Assembly: GCA_947179485.1 (NCBI GenBank)
Contig: OX359246.1
Location: forward strand, 1,302,001 to 1,366,000
Source of the DNA: Allacma fusca
Lineage: Eukaryota; Arthropoda; Collembola; Symphypleona; Sminthuridae
Direction of reading: 5' to 3'
DNA length: 64,000 bases
Positions 21,487 to 33,144 of this stretch are shown piece after piece. The notes beneath the pieces were generated by a model, which saw nothing but the letters and a program-made list of their open reading frames with translations, did no database searches and had not been told where the DNA came from. The translations under genes and the position numbers were made by a program. Every line of letters starts with the position of its first letter. Within the stretch, counting starts at the first letter, position 1.

Positions 21487-23080
21487 TTATATCTGTGGGG
21501 CACTGGGATGATTCAGATTGGTTGTTCCGTAATTTGCGCTTGGATAATTATTATTAAAAAATTGGGAGTTTCCTGGTTGTTGTCCATGTTGTGGATTTTG
21601 AGGGGGACTGATCCCTTCAAAATATGGAGGGGGATTTTCGTAATAGAGGTTGGACCCTAGGGGTACATTTGAAAATGGTTGCTGAAATGGTTGCTGATAT
21701 TGTTGGGGAAAACCAACTAATGGTTTGGAACTAATGGTTTGATAAGCTCCACTGGCGCCATCTACTACAACTCCCGTTGGATCTGTGGCAATCTCCACTC
21801 CAATGGCAATCGGTATTTGATCGTCGATCGGGGCTGGAGTTGAGTGCTGAAGCAGCGCCTGGTTTTCTCTCACGGGGGCACGTTTCTGAGCCCGAAGGAA
21901 GTAAACAATTCCGTCCAGAATTGTTAAAACCTATGCCGGGAAAAGACGGATAGAAATTTTGTACTTTCTTTTTGGAATTAATCATTTTTAGCTGTTTTTT
22001 CCTTTAGTTGTGCACGAATTATTTAAATTTTACTTTCAAATTAGACAATAATTTCTTTCTGTAAAAATGTGGGAAAGCTGTATTAATTTCGAAGGCCCCT
22101 TTAAGAAGAAAAACCCATGCAAGGTTTTAAAATTTACTCACCCCGACCATAATTTTTGGCAATGACAATTGACAGTCTCGTTGCATTATTTGCTCAAAAT
22201 TTCGACATGTGCGGGATCTTGAAAAGGATCGTTCGCTTGCAATCATTAAAGACCCAATGATGAGCAGTGTGATGCCTTGGAAAATCCTCAAAATTCGAAC
22301 CTGTTAAAACCAAATACAAATTTTAGGTTTAACAAATTTTTAATGACTTCTGAATTTTTACAGATCTGGAGGCAATTCCAGAAAACCCAATTGTTAATCC
22401 ATCTAAAAAATTTCAAACATTTTCACAATTTTGCGAAAAAAGCCAGTAACGAATATTGAATATACTGTAAAAGACTTCGTGCTGAATCACTAACCACTTT
22501 GGAACACCGATGCTTGATACATGTAAGAATACAGCACCACCCGATTGACAAGGCCAGAAACACCGGGACGATGCTCAAAAATGTGATGTCAACTGGGTCA
22601 ACATACTGGTGACGATTGTAGTTGAAGGCGTATCCTTGAAGCCCTAACATTATCACCTCCAAGATCTAAAAAAATATTATAAATTTGAGGTTAGGAATTT
22701 AAAATAGTAAAATGTCCATTTGTTCCTACAAACTTATTGTACGCTTTCATATTTTAGGGAAAAGTAATGCAAAACAGACGGCAATTTATGTATTTCTGAG
22801 GTAATTCTGACAGAATGGTTGGCATTTACGGCAACCACAGATAATTTGGAAAAACAAATTCATTTTTGTCACAAATTAAACATTTACTGTAAATTTAGCC
22901 AATCGAATTTTCTCTCTAATATTAATTTAAATTGGAATGATGTCTAAAATTATATTAGTACCCACAATGCCCAAAATTTCATTCAAAAAATGCGAATATT
23001 TTATCTATTTGCCGGAATTAATACATTAAATATAAAGGAAGACTTACCAAATTTAATGGGACAATAATGTTCGAACACAT
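21487..23080 (-). CDS. Four-TM membrane protein with Pro/Gln-rich PPPY tail, four exons
   Basis: Exons 23080-23048, 22665-22495, 22300-22142 and 21930-21487 all join in phase 0 at consensus sites, giving 268 residues from ATG 23080. Each of the first three junctions falls in or near a hydrophobic segment: TM1 spans exons 1-2, TM2 (ITFLSIVPVFLALSIGWCCI) is in exon 2, TM3 (IFQGITLLIIGSLMIA) in exon 3 and TM4 (MVGVLTILDGIVYFL) across exons 3-4. The cytoplasmic tail of about 130 residues is rich in Gln, Asn and Pro and contains PPPY, a possible WW-domain (Nedd4-type) ligand. The layout resembles MARVEL/tetraspan proteins, but I cannot place it in a family. A broken copy of the tail exon lies at about 61205-61490. 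Confidence 0.75.
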
Positions 23081-25016
23081 TTTTGCAGCTGAAAATTCTC
23101 CTTGGATCCCTTGAAAATATTTAGCTCCTTAGGAATGTGAAGTCACATTTGTTATGGAATTAGTTTCGCACTCAAATACAACCCAAAGGAACCTACTCTG
23201 ACTCACATTATTATAGCAATGATAATAGTTTATCATCAATAGTCAGGTGAGAATTAATCAGAGGGATGACAACTCAATGCTACAATCAGACTCGGTCAAA
23301 TTTGTAAATACTTGCTGATTAGGACCTGTCAACGTAATTTACATCCTATAGATTACGACAAAGTCTTTACATTAGTGGAACCTCAATAAATCAAAATGCT
23401 ATTATTTTTAGGAGTATTCTCTAACCAGGTGGGCTTTTCACGAGCGTGTTTCACTGGTTATTTCGGAGACAACCACTCCTGGTTCTGCTTCCAGCCTTCC
23501 AGGGCCTGGATTTATTTTAGAACACCGCAGTGGTTACCACTAGTTTCGTAGCCTTATGTTGAACCTACAGATATTCAGTTCCTTACAGGTACATAGACAG
23601 GTGTAAAAGTCTGGTTTTTGTTTGTATGTACATGCTGTATAATTTATTTACCATATTTTGATTTTTCAATTATATTATTTCTTTTTTGAAATTTGAAATT
23701 TTGATTGTATAAACGTATTTACCTTAGTGTTGAGCAAGTGCTGTTGACGTTCGCACGTTTTATTTTATTCTGCCAAGTAATTTCTGTTGAAAATTCAGTT
23801 TCTGTTTTGTTTTTTATAACCTAACTAGGTCAAGCCATACCGGTGCATCTACCCAACCTTATTTTATATCGAATGTCAAACTGTCTTTCATGGACTATTT
23901 TTGACGATTGAAGTTTCTATCCTTGCGATTTTTTAAAATTGATTAACCCTTTCCATTTATTTTTTACAACTACAATTTTTTGAAGGGCGATTAAGGGAGA
24001 TTTATACTCTGTGCCAATTTAGTGGCAGTGTATTTATTGGTAAAATCAAAGTAAGGCAGACTAGGATAAATAAATTAACTGTCGACTTTAAAGTTCCCAT
24101 TCTCTTATTGATTTCAATTTTTACATTCCGCTCGCCCATTTTATAAAAAAAATTAAACTGTATTAAATGAAATGTCCATACGGAAACCCTTGGTTTTCGA
24201 TTCATATCAATTCAACTCCAAAGTTTGAACTGAATTGAATTGGTTTTTACTATGAACAGAATCAGCAATATAATTTCAATTCAAATTAGCCTGTGAATTC
24301 AATTGGAAACAAGTGAATTGAATCGTTCCGACCAATAATCACAAATACAGTTAAAATCAAGCAACATCATTAGCTGGAACAGTTCTCTAATTTTTTATTT
24401 ATTTACTTCTCCTCCTCCACCCAGTATCATCAGGAGTAAGATCACAAGTTAATTAGAGAGATAATGCCATAGATTTATTGACAATTTTTATTAGTCATCA
24501 TTTGATGTAACACGCACTCTCTCCACATCAGCATGCATTTATAGTCAAGCTGAACAAGTGTATTTTGTACTTCGGAGCATCGAATTATTAGATGAAGTGC
24601 TTTCATTAATTTGGTGTCAATGGTCCTTTGAAGAGTGATTTCAGTATCATGGAATAATAATTAGCATGTATACTAATCTAACTATAGTTAAGGGCAATCA
24701 GGGTATCCAGTAATTTTATCGTTACTTAACTGCGATAAATACAATACGTTCCTTCCATCATCATCATCATTTGCCTTAAAACATTTGACGGATACAACAA
24801 CTTTGATGGAATTGAATCAGCCCTTTTGACCAGTTTTAGGATAATTGGTCTAGTGATTAGATGGATATTGACCTGTTTGCTTCCACAAATACAGCTTTGA
24901 AGTCTCCGGGCCCTCTAGTGCTTGAAAATTAGACAAACTGTCGTTTCCAATCATTTATCACGTTTTTATGAGGACCGTGTTTTTTCATAGCTCAAAGAGT
25001 CGAACACCCAAAACAA
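23081..25016. other. Intergenic, divergent upstream region of two genes
   Basis: About 1.9 kb separates the divergent four-TM gene and WASP-domain gene. I see no gene or clear repeat; it must contain both promoters. Confidence 0.4.
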
Positions 25017-25994
25017 ATGTCGCACAACCACAATCCCCATCACTCCGACCCGACAATCATTCCCCCGAATTCAATTGTTGAGAGCAAAACTCCATCGGAA
25101 AAAATACCTTCCGATCTTCTCACGCAAGAGGACGCTTCTAATTTTCGAGATATATCGGACAATAATTTGGAGACGACGCGCCACCCCCGAAATGAGAGGC
25201 TTTTAGAGCAGGTGGCTCCAGACATTAACAATGATTCAACACACTTAAATGTGAAGGGAAATAAAGGTGGAAGGAAGGATAGAAAGAAAGGAGGTCTTCG
25301 GAAGAAGGACATTGGACTTCCCACCGACTTCCGACATGTTCAACACGTGGGCTGGGATCACAACACAGGTTCCGATTTAGATGTTCACGATAAAGATTTT
25401 CAGGCTTTGTTTGAAAGAGTCGGAGTTCCTATTAATCAATTAGAAGACGAGGCGACAAGGCAGTTTATTTACGATTTCATTGAGAAGCATGGTGGAATGG
25501 AAGATGGGATCAGTTCACAAGATCAGTTGAACGATTTTCGTGATACTGTGACCGACAAATTAAAGACGAAGTGTCAAAATCAAAATGGAACGAGCTCGAG
25601 GCTTTTAGAACAAAAAAGCCAACAGGTGGTGCCAGAGAATGACAATGGGCCAACGCGTATGGCTCATCCTCCGAAACCATTGACGATCCCCAATGGAACC
25701 CCGATCACCCCAAACAACTGCCAAATTAATGACTTAAATGCAAAGGGGCTCAAAGGTGGTAGAAATTGTAGAAAGAAGGTAGGTCTTCGGAAGGAGGACA
25801 TTGGATATCCCATGGACTTCCGACATGTTCAACACATCGACTTGAACCCCAGTGCGGGATATGCTTTAGATGTGCACGATAAAGATTTTCAAAGTTTCTT
25901 TGAAAAAATTGGAGTTTCTATGAATGAATTAGATGATGAGACGAGGAAGTTTATTTACAATTTCATTGAGAAGCATAGAGTGAGTGCAGGATAA
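25017..25994 (+). CDS. Intronless protein with two WASP-type GBD/CRIB domains
   Basis: A 325-residue soluble protein. Residues about 26-55 (PSDLLTQEDASNFRDISDNN) recall the first turns of the WASP/N-WASP WH1 domain (PSxLLxxxEN). The first GBD (about 78-165) has a basic lead (GRKDRKKGGLRKK), the CRIB motif IGLPTDFRHVQHVGWD, then FQALFERVGV and FIYDFIEKHGG, the autoinhibitory half of the WASP GBD. A second GBD (about 243-325) repeats the layout, but HVGWD is replaced by HIDLN, so GTPase binding is doubtful there, while the FIYNFIEKH half is kept. WH1 body, proline-rich region and VCA are absent. In WASP the GBD binds Cdc42-GTP or, when inactive, the VCA helix; this protein could titrate either. 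The lack of introns and the truncated layout suggest a retrocopy that then duplicated its domain. Confidence 0.85.
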   Translation: MSHNHNPHHSDPTIIPPNSIVESKTPSEKIPSDLLTQEDASNFRDISDNNLETTRHPRNERLLEQVAPDINNDSTHLNVKGNKGGRKDRKKGGLRKKDIGLPTDFRHVQHVGWDHNTGSDLDVHDKDFQALFERVGVPINQLEDEATRQFIYDFIEKHGGMEDGISSQDQLNDFRDTVTDKLKTKCQNQNGTSSRLLEQKSQQVVPENDNGPTRMAHPPKPLTIPNGTPITPNNCQINDLNAKGLKGGRNCRKKVGLRKEDIGYPMDFRHVQHIDLNPSAGYALDVHDKDFQSFFEKIGVSMNELDDETRKFIYNFIEKHRVSAG

Positions 25995-25999
25995 GATCG

Positions 26000-27184
26000 T
26001 GATAAGATGAGAATGAGATGTTTAAGAATTTTACATGTAAGTGAGTAAGTAACTAATAAGTCAGTAAAAATAAATAAGTAAGTAATAGATTCCATATGTA
26101 TCTTTGGCTTACGTGGTTAACTTTATTAAACAAAAACAAAATTATTAAGGAATAAAAGAACAACTTCAAACAACTTTTTATAGCGCAAATTCACATAGAG
26201 CGTTTAGCTTAGCATATGTACCTCATGTATTAAAGAGCGTTTCTCATAATTCCTAGAAATTGTGTGGTCAGACAGTTTCATAATAATAATTTTAAAATAT
26301 TGTTCTATTTACTACGCCAATCTTCAGTCTGCCACTGACCATTCAAACGCAGTCAGACATGAGTTATGTTTTGCCATTTGATTTGCGCTACTTCATTGCT
26401 GTGCCCCAACTATAAGAGGGAACGTCGTCATCTTCAGCGAACAATGTTCTGGTTTTGATAATGTGCTGGTGATCTCCAGGTTTCAATCTTTTTGGGAAAA
26501 AGTTTCTTTCTATAATATCCCGTATCCAGTTTAGTATTAAAATTATTAGCTTCATAATTGCCTTTTTAAGTAAGTTTTCATGGGCAAATCATACTCGAAC
26601 CTAATCCAACTAATCAGATAAAAGTTTGATAATGTTATTATTTTTAAACTCTTGACAAGCACTTCTGTGATCAGATAATACTTCCAAGGGTGACACTTGA
26701 TTAGCTGTAGTTATACACAAGTCGCATGCATTGTATCAAGGGAAATTCTGATAATTAGATTATTGCTTGTACATTAAATCAATTGGTAATGTATGTATAG
26801 TGAAGTGGTTTCTAAAGAAATACAAAACACCAACTCTTTCAATTATGCACATTTTTCCTAGGGGCTCAATCACTGCTTTTGTAAGTTATGAAGGGAATAA
26901 TGCGCCCACTTGCTCTTCAACTTTGAATCCTTCTCTGAAGTTTTTGTGGGGATATATTTGCAGATAAGATAAACAAAATTCCTCTTGATTTTAAGGAGAT
27001 CGGGTCATCGGTGTGACCTCAGAAAGCTATTCAGATTTAATTATAATAATTTGTTTGTTTTGAAATTAAAAGTTCTTTGTAGTCTAACGCCTGTATAGTT
27101 ATTGTAAAATGACAGACATTTTCTAACGGTATAGGTAATATTTCATGGCGGAAAAAATTACCAGAACTTCCTTTATAGCAGGAC
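26000..27184. other. Intergenic, no gene seen
   Basis: AATAAA-type signals near 26070 and 26150 could end the WASP-domain transcript. Otherwise I see only AT-rich unique sequence. Confidence 0.4.
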
Positions 27185-27986
27185 CCCAGCTAGCACTGAA
27201 AGAACATAATGATTTCAGAATGACTTCAGTGACGCTGTAGGGTACTATTCATAATGACAACAGCACTTTTTCATTATGAAATCAAAATGATACCACTATG
27301 ATCCTGAAATGTCCGCTTATTCGGCTCATTAAGCTGTCGTAATGACATCAAAGATATTTCGTGCTTCCGGGGAAATTATGACCACATTATGAGGCAACAG
27401 TGCTTCCCTCTAACAGCAATCAAATAATTTATTCCCTTGCTACCACTACCTCGTGTACGGCATATACAAATTCGATAGTAATTACACAGTAAAAATTACA
27501 TACAACTATATGCATATACAATGAAAGCAAAGTCACAATCACAATAAATATAATGATTGGAAATAAACATTTTATTAAATATTTCCAAAAAAAAACACTT
27601 TTTCGTCCATCTACACACGAATTCCCTTCCACAAAAAATATTCACGTTCAAAACACCCTCATTTTAAATTATAAAAAGAAATTACACTCAACTAGAATTG
27701 TTGTAACTGTATTTAAATGCGAGGAAACACATTTATTCAATAATTATGTATATAAATATAGTTATGTATGTATTCATATAGAGGAAACATTCATTTTTTG
27801 TTAACTGCACCGATAAAAAATTTAAACAAAAATACTGTGTTGAATGCTCTTATTCAGCGTGTAAGGTGTAAGTGTGTATAAATTATATGCATTTGTATAT
27901 GTTGAACTCACTTCACTTCACTAATTATCGAAGTCTAAAATTTAGTCTAGAAAACCATGGGACACTGAATTCGTGAGGTATAATTA

Positions 27987-30875
27987 GGGTTGTACTAAAC
28001 TCTGAACCACCTGAACCAGTGAACCATCTGAACCACCCCCAAAATTGCTATTTTCTGAGGTGGTTCTTTGAACGAAGCAATCAAGCTATGAACCACCTCT
28101 GAACCAGGGCTCCAAGCTCTGAACCACCCTCAAAATTGCTATTTTCTGAGGTGGTTTACTGAACCAAGCAGTAAAGCTATGAACCACCTCTGAACCGGGG
28201 CTACAAGCAGTGAACCCCCCATGAACCAGGGCTACAAACACCTCTCAACCAGAGTTCCAAGCTCTGAACCACCCCTGAACCAGGGCTCCAAGCTCTGAAC
28301 CACCCTCAAAATTGCTCTTTTCTGAGGTGGTTCATTGAACCAAGCAATAAATCTCTGAACCACCTCTGAACCAAGGCTCCAAGTTCTGAACCAGTGTTAA
28401 AAGCTCTCAACCACCCCTGTATCAGTTCCCCAGGATCTGAACCAAGGTTAATTGCTCTGAATGACCCTGAACCAGGGCTCAAAGCCCTGAACCACTTCTA
28501 AACAAGGGTTACTACCTCTGCAGCACTTCTGAACCAGGGTTCTTACGCATGAACCACCGCTGATCTAGGTTTCCAACTACTTAATCATGTGTTAACTAGG
28601 GGCTGAAGCTATAAAATACCAATTTAATGTAGCTGAATTAGAACTCCTCACAACTTATGAGCTTGAAGCCCTGGTGCAGGGGTGGTTCAGAGCATTTAAC
28701 CCTGGTTCAGAGGTGGCTCAGAGCTTGTAACCCAGGTTCAGGAGTGGATCAGAGCTTTAACCTTGGATCAGATTTATTAACCTTGGTTCAGAACTATTAA
28801 CCCTGGTTCAGAGCCTGGAGCCCTGATTCAGAGATGGTTCAGAGCTATTTACCCTGTATCAGAGCTTGGAGCCCTGATTCAGAGATGGTTCAGAGCTATT
28901 TACCCTATATCAGAGCCTGGAGCCCTGATTCAGAGATGGTTCAGAGCTAGAAGCCTTGGTTCAGAGGTGGTTCAGTGCTTTGAGCCCTGGTTCAGAAGTT
29001 GTTCATAGCCTGGAGCCGTGGTAGAAGAGTGGCGCAGAGCCTGGAACCCTGGGTCAAGGGTGGTTCAGAGTAGTGTTTCTGCCGGTGCAAGTATTGGGAA
29101 TAACCGAACTTGCAATTGCACTTATAATTGATAATGCAAGTACCATTAATGCCGTAACTGGTACTTGCTAAAATGCGGCAATTAAATCGTGCAAATAACC
29201 GAAATTGAACTTGCAATTAGTTCATAAGTTACTTGCAGTTGGTAAAGCATTAGCAAAAACATTTGGATGTAATTGCACCGATATTTACAATTGCAAGTGC
29301 AATTGCAATTTGTAATTCCAAGTTAACTGATATACAGTATAAATCGTCCCGCAAAGACGCAAAATGACCTTTGCATTTTTGAATGGTAGCAAGATGATAT
29401 GCTGTTTCACTCAATTGAACAAAGTCTATTAAATAAAACGATCTAGATGCAATGCATGTATAATCATTCAAATAAAGTATAATGGTGTAAATAGCCTTTC
29501 TTTAAGCCTTCCAAGGTCAAATTTCATCCTTTAACACTGTTACGACATAATTCTATTGTAACACTGAGATGAAATCATCCTGTAAAATGTGAAAGCTAAT
29601 CAAATAGTATTTGGTATGAGACATCTGATATTGTGTAATCAAGGAAGTAAGATTATGCTTACTCGGCACTATTAGAATCATATATAAATGAGAGGAACTT
29701 GTATGAGGGGATAACTAAGAATCATATCCGAGATAATAAAGATAACTCTTGATTGAGAACAAGCTACGGAGAGATGAGCGTTAGCCTCGTCTCTCACATA
29801 CACTTACATCATTTGATCCCGTACTCATCTCAGAGCCAGCGAGCCCCATTCCCCAAAACACACACTCATCTTACTATATCTCCGATTCCCTATTCCCCCC
29901 ATAACAACACCTTTTCAATCCTTAAAATATTTGCCTATTTTCTATAATTTTGTGTAAAGGGGGACATTTTGATGCTAATTGAAATTCACTTACATCAATT
30001 TTCCTACTCACCGACGAAATTTTATACTCATTGTCAATACAGTAATTACACTCGTTGAGACAATACTCTTGATTGTTATCTACATTAGTTAATAGAGGGG
30101 AATGTCTTATTGAGGCATTTTGCGGAATTTTGCTCTCAAATTCGAAACGATTACAAGTTACCATTAACTTGATAAGCATTTTTAAAATCGCAACTTTTTG
30201 AAGTGCAAGCACTTGCAATTGCAGTTGAATTTCTTGCAATTTCAGTTGTGCTTAACTGGTAATTGCGAGTATTTAATGCTTTTGTAATTGCAATTTAAGT
30301 TTACAGAAATTGCACTTGCACCGACAATTACAATTCCCTGCTGTTAAATAACTGCAATTGAACCGAACTTGCAAGTTCAATTAGTAATTGCGGTTAACTT
30401 GCAATTGACAAGAAACACTAGTTCAGATCTTTTAACCCGGGTTCAAAGGCGGTTCAGAGCTTTGTGCTCTGGTTCAGGGGTGGTTCAGAGCTTTGTGCTC
30501 TGGTTCAGAACTTTAAGCCTTGGTTCAGGGGTGGTTCAGAGCTTGTTTCCCTGGTTCAGAGGTGGTTCACAGCTTGGAGCTCTGGTTCAGAGGTGATTCA
30601 GATCTTGAGGCCTTGGTTCAGGGGTGGTTCAGAACTTGGAACCCTGGTTCAGGGGTGGTTCAGAGCTTGGAACCCTGGTTCAGAGGTGGTTCAGAGATTT
30701 ATTGCTTGGTTCAATGAACCACCACAGAAAAGAGCAATTTTGGGGGTGGTTCAGAGCTTGGAACCCTGGTTCATAGATTTATTGCTTGGTTCAATGAACC
30801 ACCTCAGAAAAAAGCAATTTTGGGGGTGGTTCAGATGGTTCACTGGTTCAGATGGTTCAGAGTTTAGTACAACCC
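27987..30875. mobile_element. Foldback-like element with 9-bp TSD
   Basis: The ends GGGTTGTACTAAACTCTGAA and its inverse are flanked by a perfect 9-bp duplication GTATAATTA (27978-27986 and 30876-30884). The long arms are arrays of about 25-35-bp units of the type CTGAACCACCTCTGAACC with spacers such as AGGGCTCCAAG on the left (27987-28670), and their inverse on the right (28660-29070, 30421-30875). The first 60-70 bp of the arms are nearly identical. Long inverted arms made of short tandem repeats plus a 9-bp TSD match the layout of Drosophila FB elements; 9 bp also fits Mutator-type transposases. No transposase is encoded. It is itself interrupted at 29071-30420. Confidence 0.88.
29071..30420. 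mobile_element. hAT-like element nested in the foldback element (TTGCAATTGCA arms)
   Basis: Termini TAGTGTTTCT / AGAAACACTA (TAGTG fits YARNG) are flanked by GTTCAGAG and GTTCAGAT, an 8-bp duplication with one mismatch. The arms repeat TTGCAATTGCACTTGCA-like words. The central part (about 29330-30190) is unique AT-rich sequence without a supported gene. Because the host element is itself made of GGTTCAGAG words, the TSD alone is weak evidence; the matching termini and distinct content support the call. Confidence 0.75.
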
Positions 30876-31697
30876 GTATAATTAAAATCTACGGTACTTC
30901 ATTCACAACCTGGTTAAACAAAATGACACTAACATAATTTATTTCACGTTTAAAAATTAATAATTTTTAGTGAATTACGAACGATGAAGGCACACCACTA
31001 ATAAATCAACTAGGAATTGGTTAAGTTTATTCCTGCACTGGTCTCGCGCCCTCCCAGTAAGCCTGCGCAAAAAGTCATTTCATAATTTTTACGGAAAATG
31101 ACAAGATTATGAGCGCAGTTCATTCTGATCCTGACATACCGAAATCATTATGAAGAACCCCAGAATCTGTAATATTTTATGTACTATTTCAGAACCGTGT
31201 CAGAATCAGTCTCATTGATAAGATGCCCATTGGAAGTCATAATCTCATCATCAAAAAGACATGAACTGATTATGAATTTCAAGCATTAATAATGATATCA
31301 TTATGACTTTCAGTGCTAGCTGGGACTGGTCCCGGAGGTTAAAATATTTCGAAATTTTGGCAGATATACACATTGTATTCAAAATTAGCACTGTTTTAAG
31401 CTGGAGTTGACTGTTCAAATATTTTTGACCTGTAGGAAACATTCGGTAATTAAAAGGTAAAAGGTCTATTTACAGTGTGACGTGTACTGTAATTACTAGA
31501 TGGCTGTACTAACAGTAAGTTTGGGAGATCTCACTGAATTGAGAGATATTAATTTTGTAAAATTAATTTCCCCTGCTGAATTCGAACTGCAGTTCTTTTA
31601 CAAAATACTTTATGTAGGCACAAATGTCTGTCAAAAACACGTCACTAATGAGACCCAAATTTTGTTTCTTATTAGTGTCGTGCTCAGATTTCACAGA

Positions 31698-32532
31698 ACA
31701 CAGATTCAGAAACACACCATCAGGATAAAATTTCCTGTTTAAGTTCCCCCTTTCTAATGATTTTAGTTTTAGAGCACCGTAGTAGAACACAGATTCAGAA
31801 ACACACCATCAGGATAAAATTTCCTGTTTAAGTTCCCCCTTTCTAATGATTTTAGTTTTAGAGCACCGTAGTAGAACCAGAGATGCGCAAATGAAATAGC
31901 CTTCCTTCAAGCCTTCGAAGGCGAAAATACAGTAAAAATTTCCCCTTCAACGTGTCCTAGAATGAAGCCCTCTAAAAAATCTGCCTTCCTTCACCCTTCC
32001 TTCCAAAATACATACATTTGTTTTTGCCTTCAGCCTTCTTCTAAAAATAGCCTTCCTTCGATTTTACAACTACAACCCGCTTAAAAACGTTTTGCACCAG
32101 CAGGATTCAGTGCAGTGAAGAGATCGGGCACACATTGTCAGTTGTGAGTTCACGAATTGGCTGCATTGTTGCGCCAGCAGCAAAACGTCATTGCATATGC
32201 TATGCTTTCACGTTATAGATATTTCGCATACCTGGAAGGCTTCACAGCCTTAGAGGGCTAATATTTAGGAAGCCTTCCTTCACAAACCTTCATTGCAAGT
32301 TTTTGTGAAGGCTTCCTTCAGCCTTCAGAAAAAAGTATCCCCGTCCTTCCATTCCTTCTGCAAAGGTAAGAAAGTTACCTTTCCGCCTTCAAGGAAGCCT
32401 TCTTGGAAGGCTAGCCTTCGAAGGCTGCGCATCTCTGAGTAGAACACAGATTCAGAAACACACCATCAGGATAAAATTTCCTGTTTAAGTTCCCCCTTTC
32501 TAATGATTTTAGTTTTAGAGCACCGTAGTAGA
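31698..32532. repeat. 89-bp tandem repeat, three copies, interrupted by a MITE
   Basis: Copies begin (ACACAGATTCAG) at 31698, 31787 and 32444. The first two are exactly 89 bp apart. The third is displaced by a 560-bp MITE plus its 8-bp duplication; subtracting these restores 89. The copies look identical, so the duplication is young. Confidence 0.92.
31878..32437. mobile_element. 560-bp hAT-like MITE, family A (GGAAGG arms)
   Basis: Termini CAGAGATGCGCA / TGCGCATCTCTG with a perfect 8-bp duplication AGTAGAAC (31870-31877, 32438-32445). The arms are CCTTCCTTC / GAAGGCTTCCTTC-type repeats, as in the 19231-19761 copy. It sits at the junction of two 89-bp tandem units. Confidence 0.9.
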
Positions 32533-32968
32533 GAAAAAGCGTCCTTGTATGAAGAAAACTCAGATGGTTGTGCAATTTGACAATACTGATTTAACAAAAA
32601 TTGTCTGTAAAAGCATTTTCTCTATAGGGGTAAAAATTTTCCCCTTTATTACCACAGGAAGTATCAGAGTACAATTATTAGATTTTTTCGGAGCTAGCCT
32701 ACAGCGTTAAATGACTGTATATGTAGGTAATTAAATCCAACGTAGTAGAGAATAGGTGGTTTTACTCTACTGGTACACATTTACAAGTCTCAATGTTAAA
32801 TTGCCATATATATATAGAAATGTACATTGTACAATATTGGTTTAATAAATCCATTATTGTTAATAGAAAGTGGACATGCAAAGACCTTCAAATTCCAAAA
32901 TGAGACTAAAGTACATATGTGACTATACTTAGAGCTGGAACTGTAATAATTCTCGTTTGTTTCATTTA

Positions 32969-33142
32969 CAGTAAAATCTGTTTATAACGGAATCGCAAGG
33001 TAGCTTGGATTTTTGTCCGGTATAAACCGTATTCCGTTATATGATTATATGCTTACACAACTACTTTTGGTGGGGATGAACAAGTGTGTCCGGTATAATG
33101 AGAATTCCGTTATAAAGCGGCCGTTATAAAGAGATTTTACTG
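32969..33142. mobile_element. 174-bp MITE with pogo/Tigger-like ends
   Basis: CAGTAAAATCTGTTTATAAC at the left is matched by the inverse ending GAGATTTTACTG at the right, with TA on both sides (32967-32968 and 33143-33144). Internal words TTATAACGG and CCGGTATAA recur in both halves. CAGTARAAYCT...TATAACGG is the known style of pogo/Tigger termini. Confidence 0.82.
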
Positions 33143-33144
33143 TA

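Larger units (their letters stand above)
27185..31324. mobile_element. Outer inverted-repeat element of the 27-31 kb nest
   Basis: CCCAGCTAGCACTGAAAG at 27185-27202 is repeated inverted at 31307-31324. Both arms carry many CATAATG/CATTATG motifs and AATGACTT-like words. A 2.9-kb foldback element is inserted inside; without it and its duplication this element would be about 1.24 kb. I found no convincing target-site duplication, so its superfamily is open. Confidence 0.75.

Noticed and set aside
27990..28670. Regular repeats resembling a CRISPR array
   Set aside because: Spacers are variable fragments of the same motif, the array has an inverted partner and a TSD, and the genome is eukaryotic.
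30369..30937. Open frames of up to 157 codons with repeated Trp-Phe-Arg-Gly-Gly motifs
   Set aside because: They are translations of the GGTTCAGAGG tandem arms of the foldback element in three frames at once.
27160..31340. Target-site duplication for the CCCAGCTAGC-ended element
   Set aside because: Flanks AGCAGGAC and ACTGGTCC do not match; shorter matches such as AC are not convincing.
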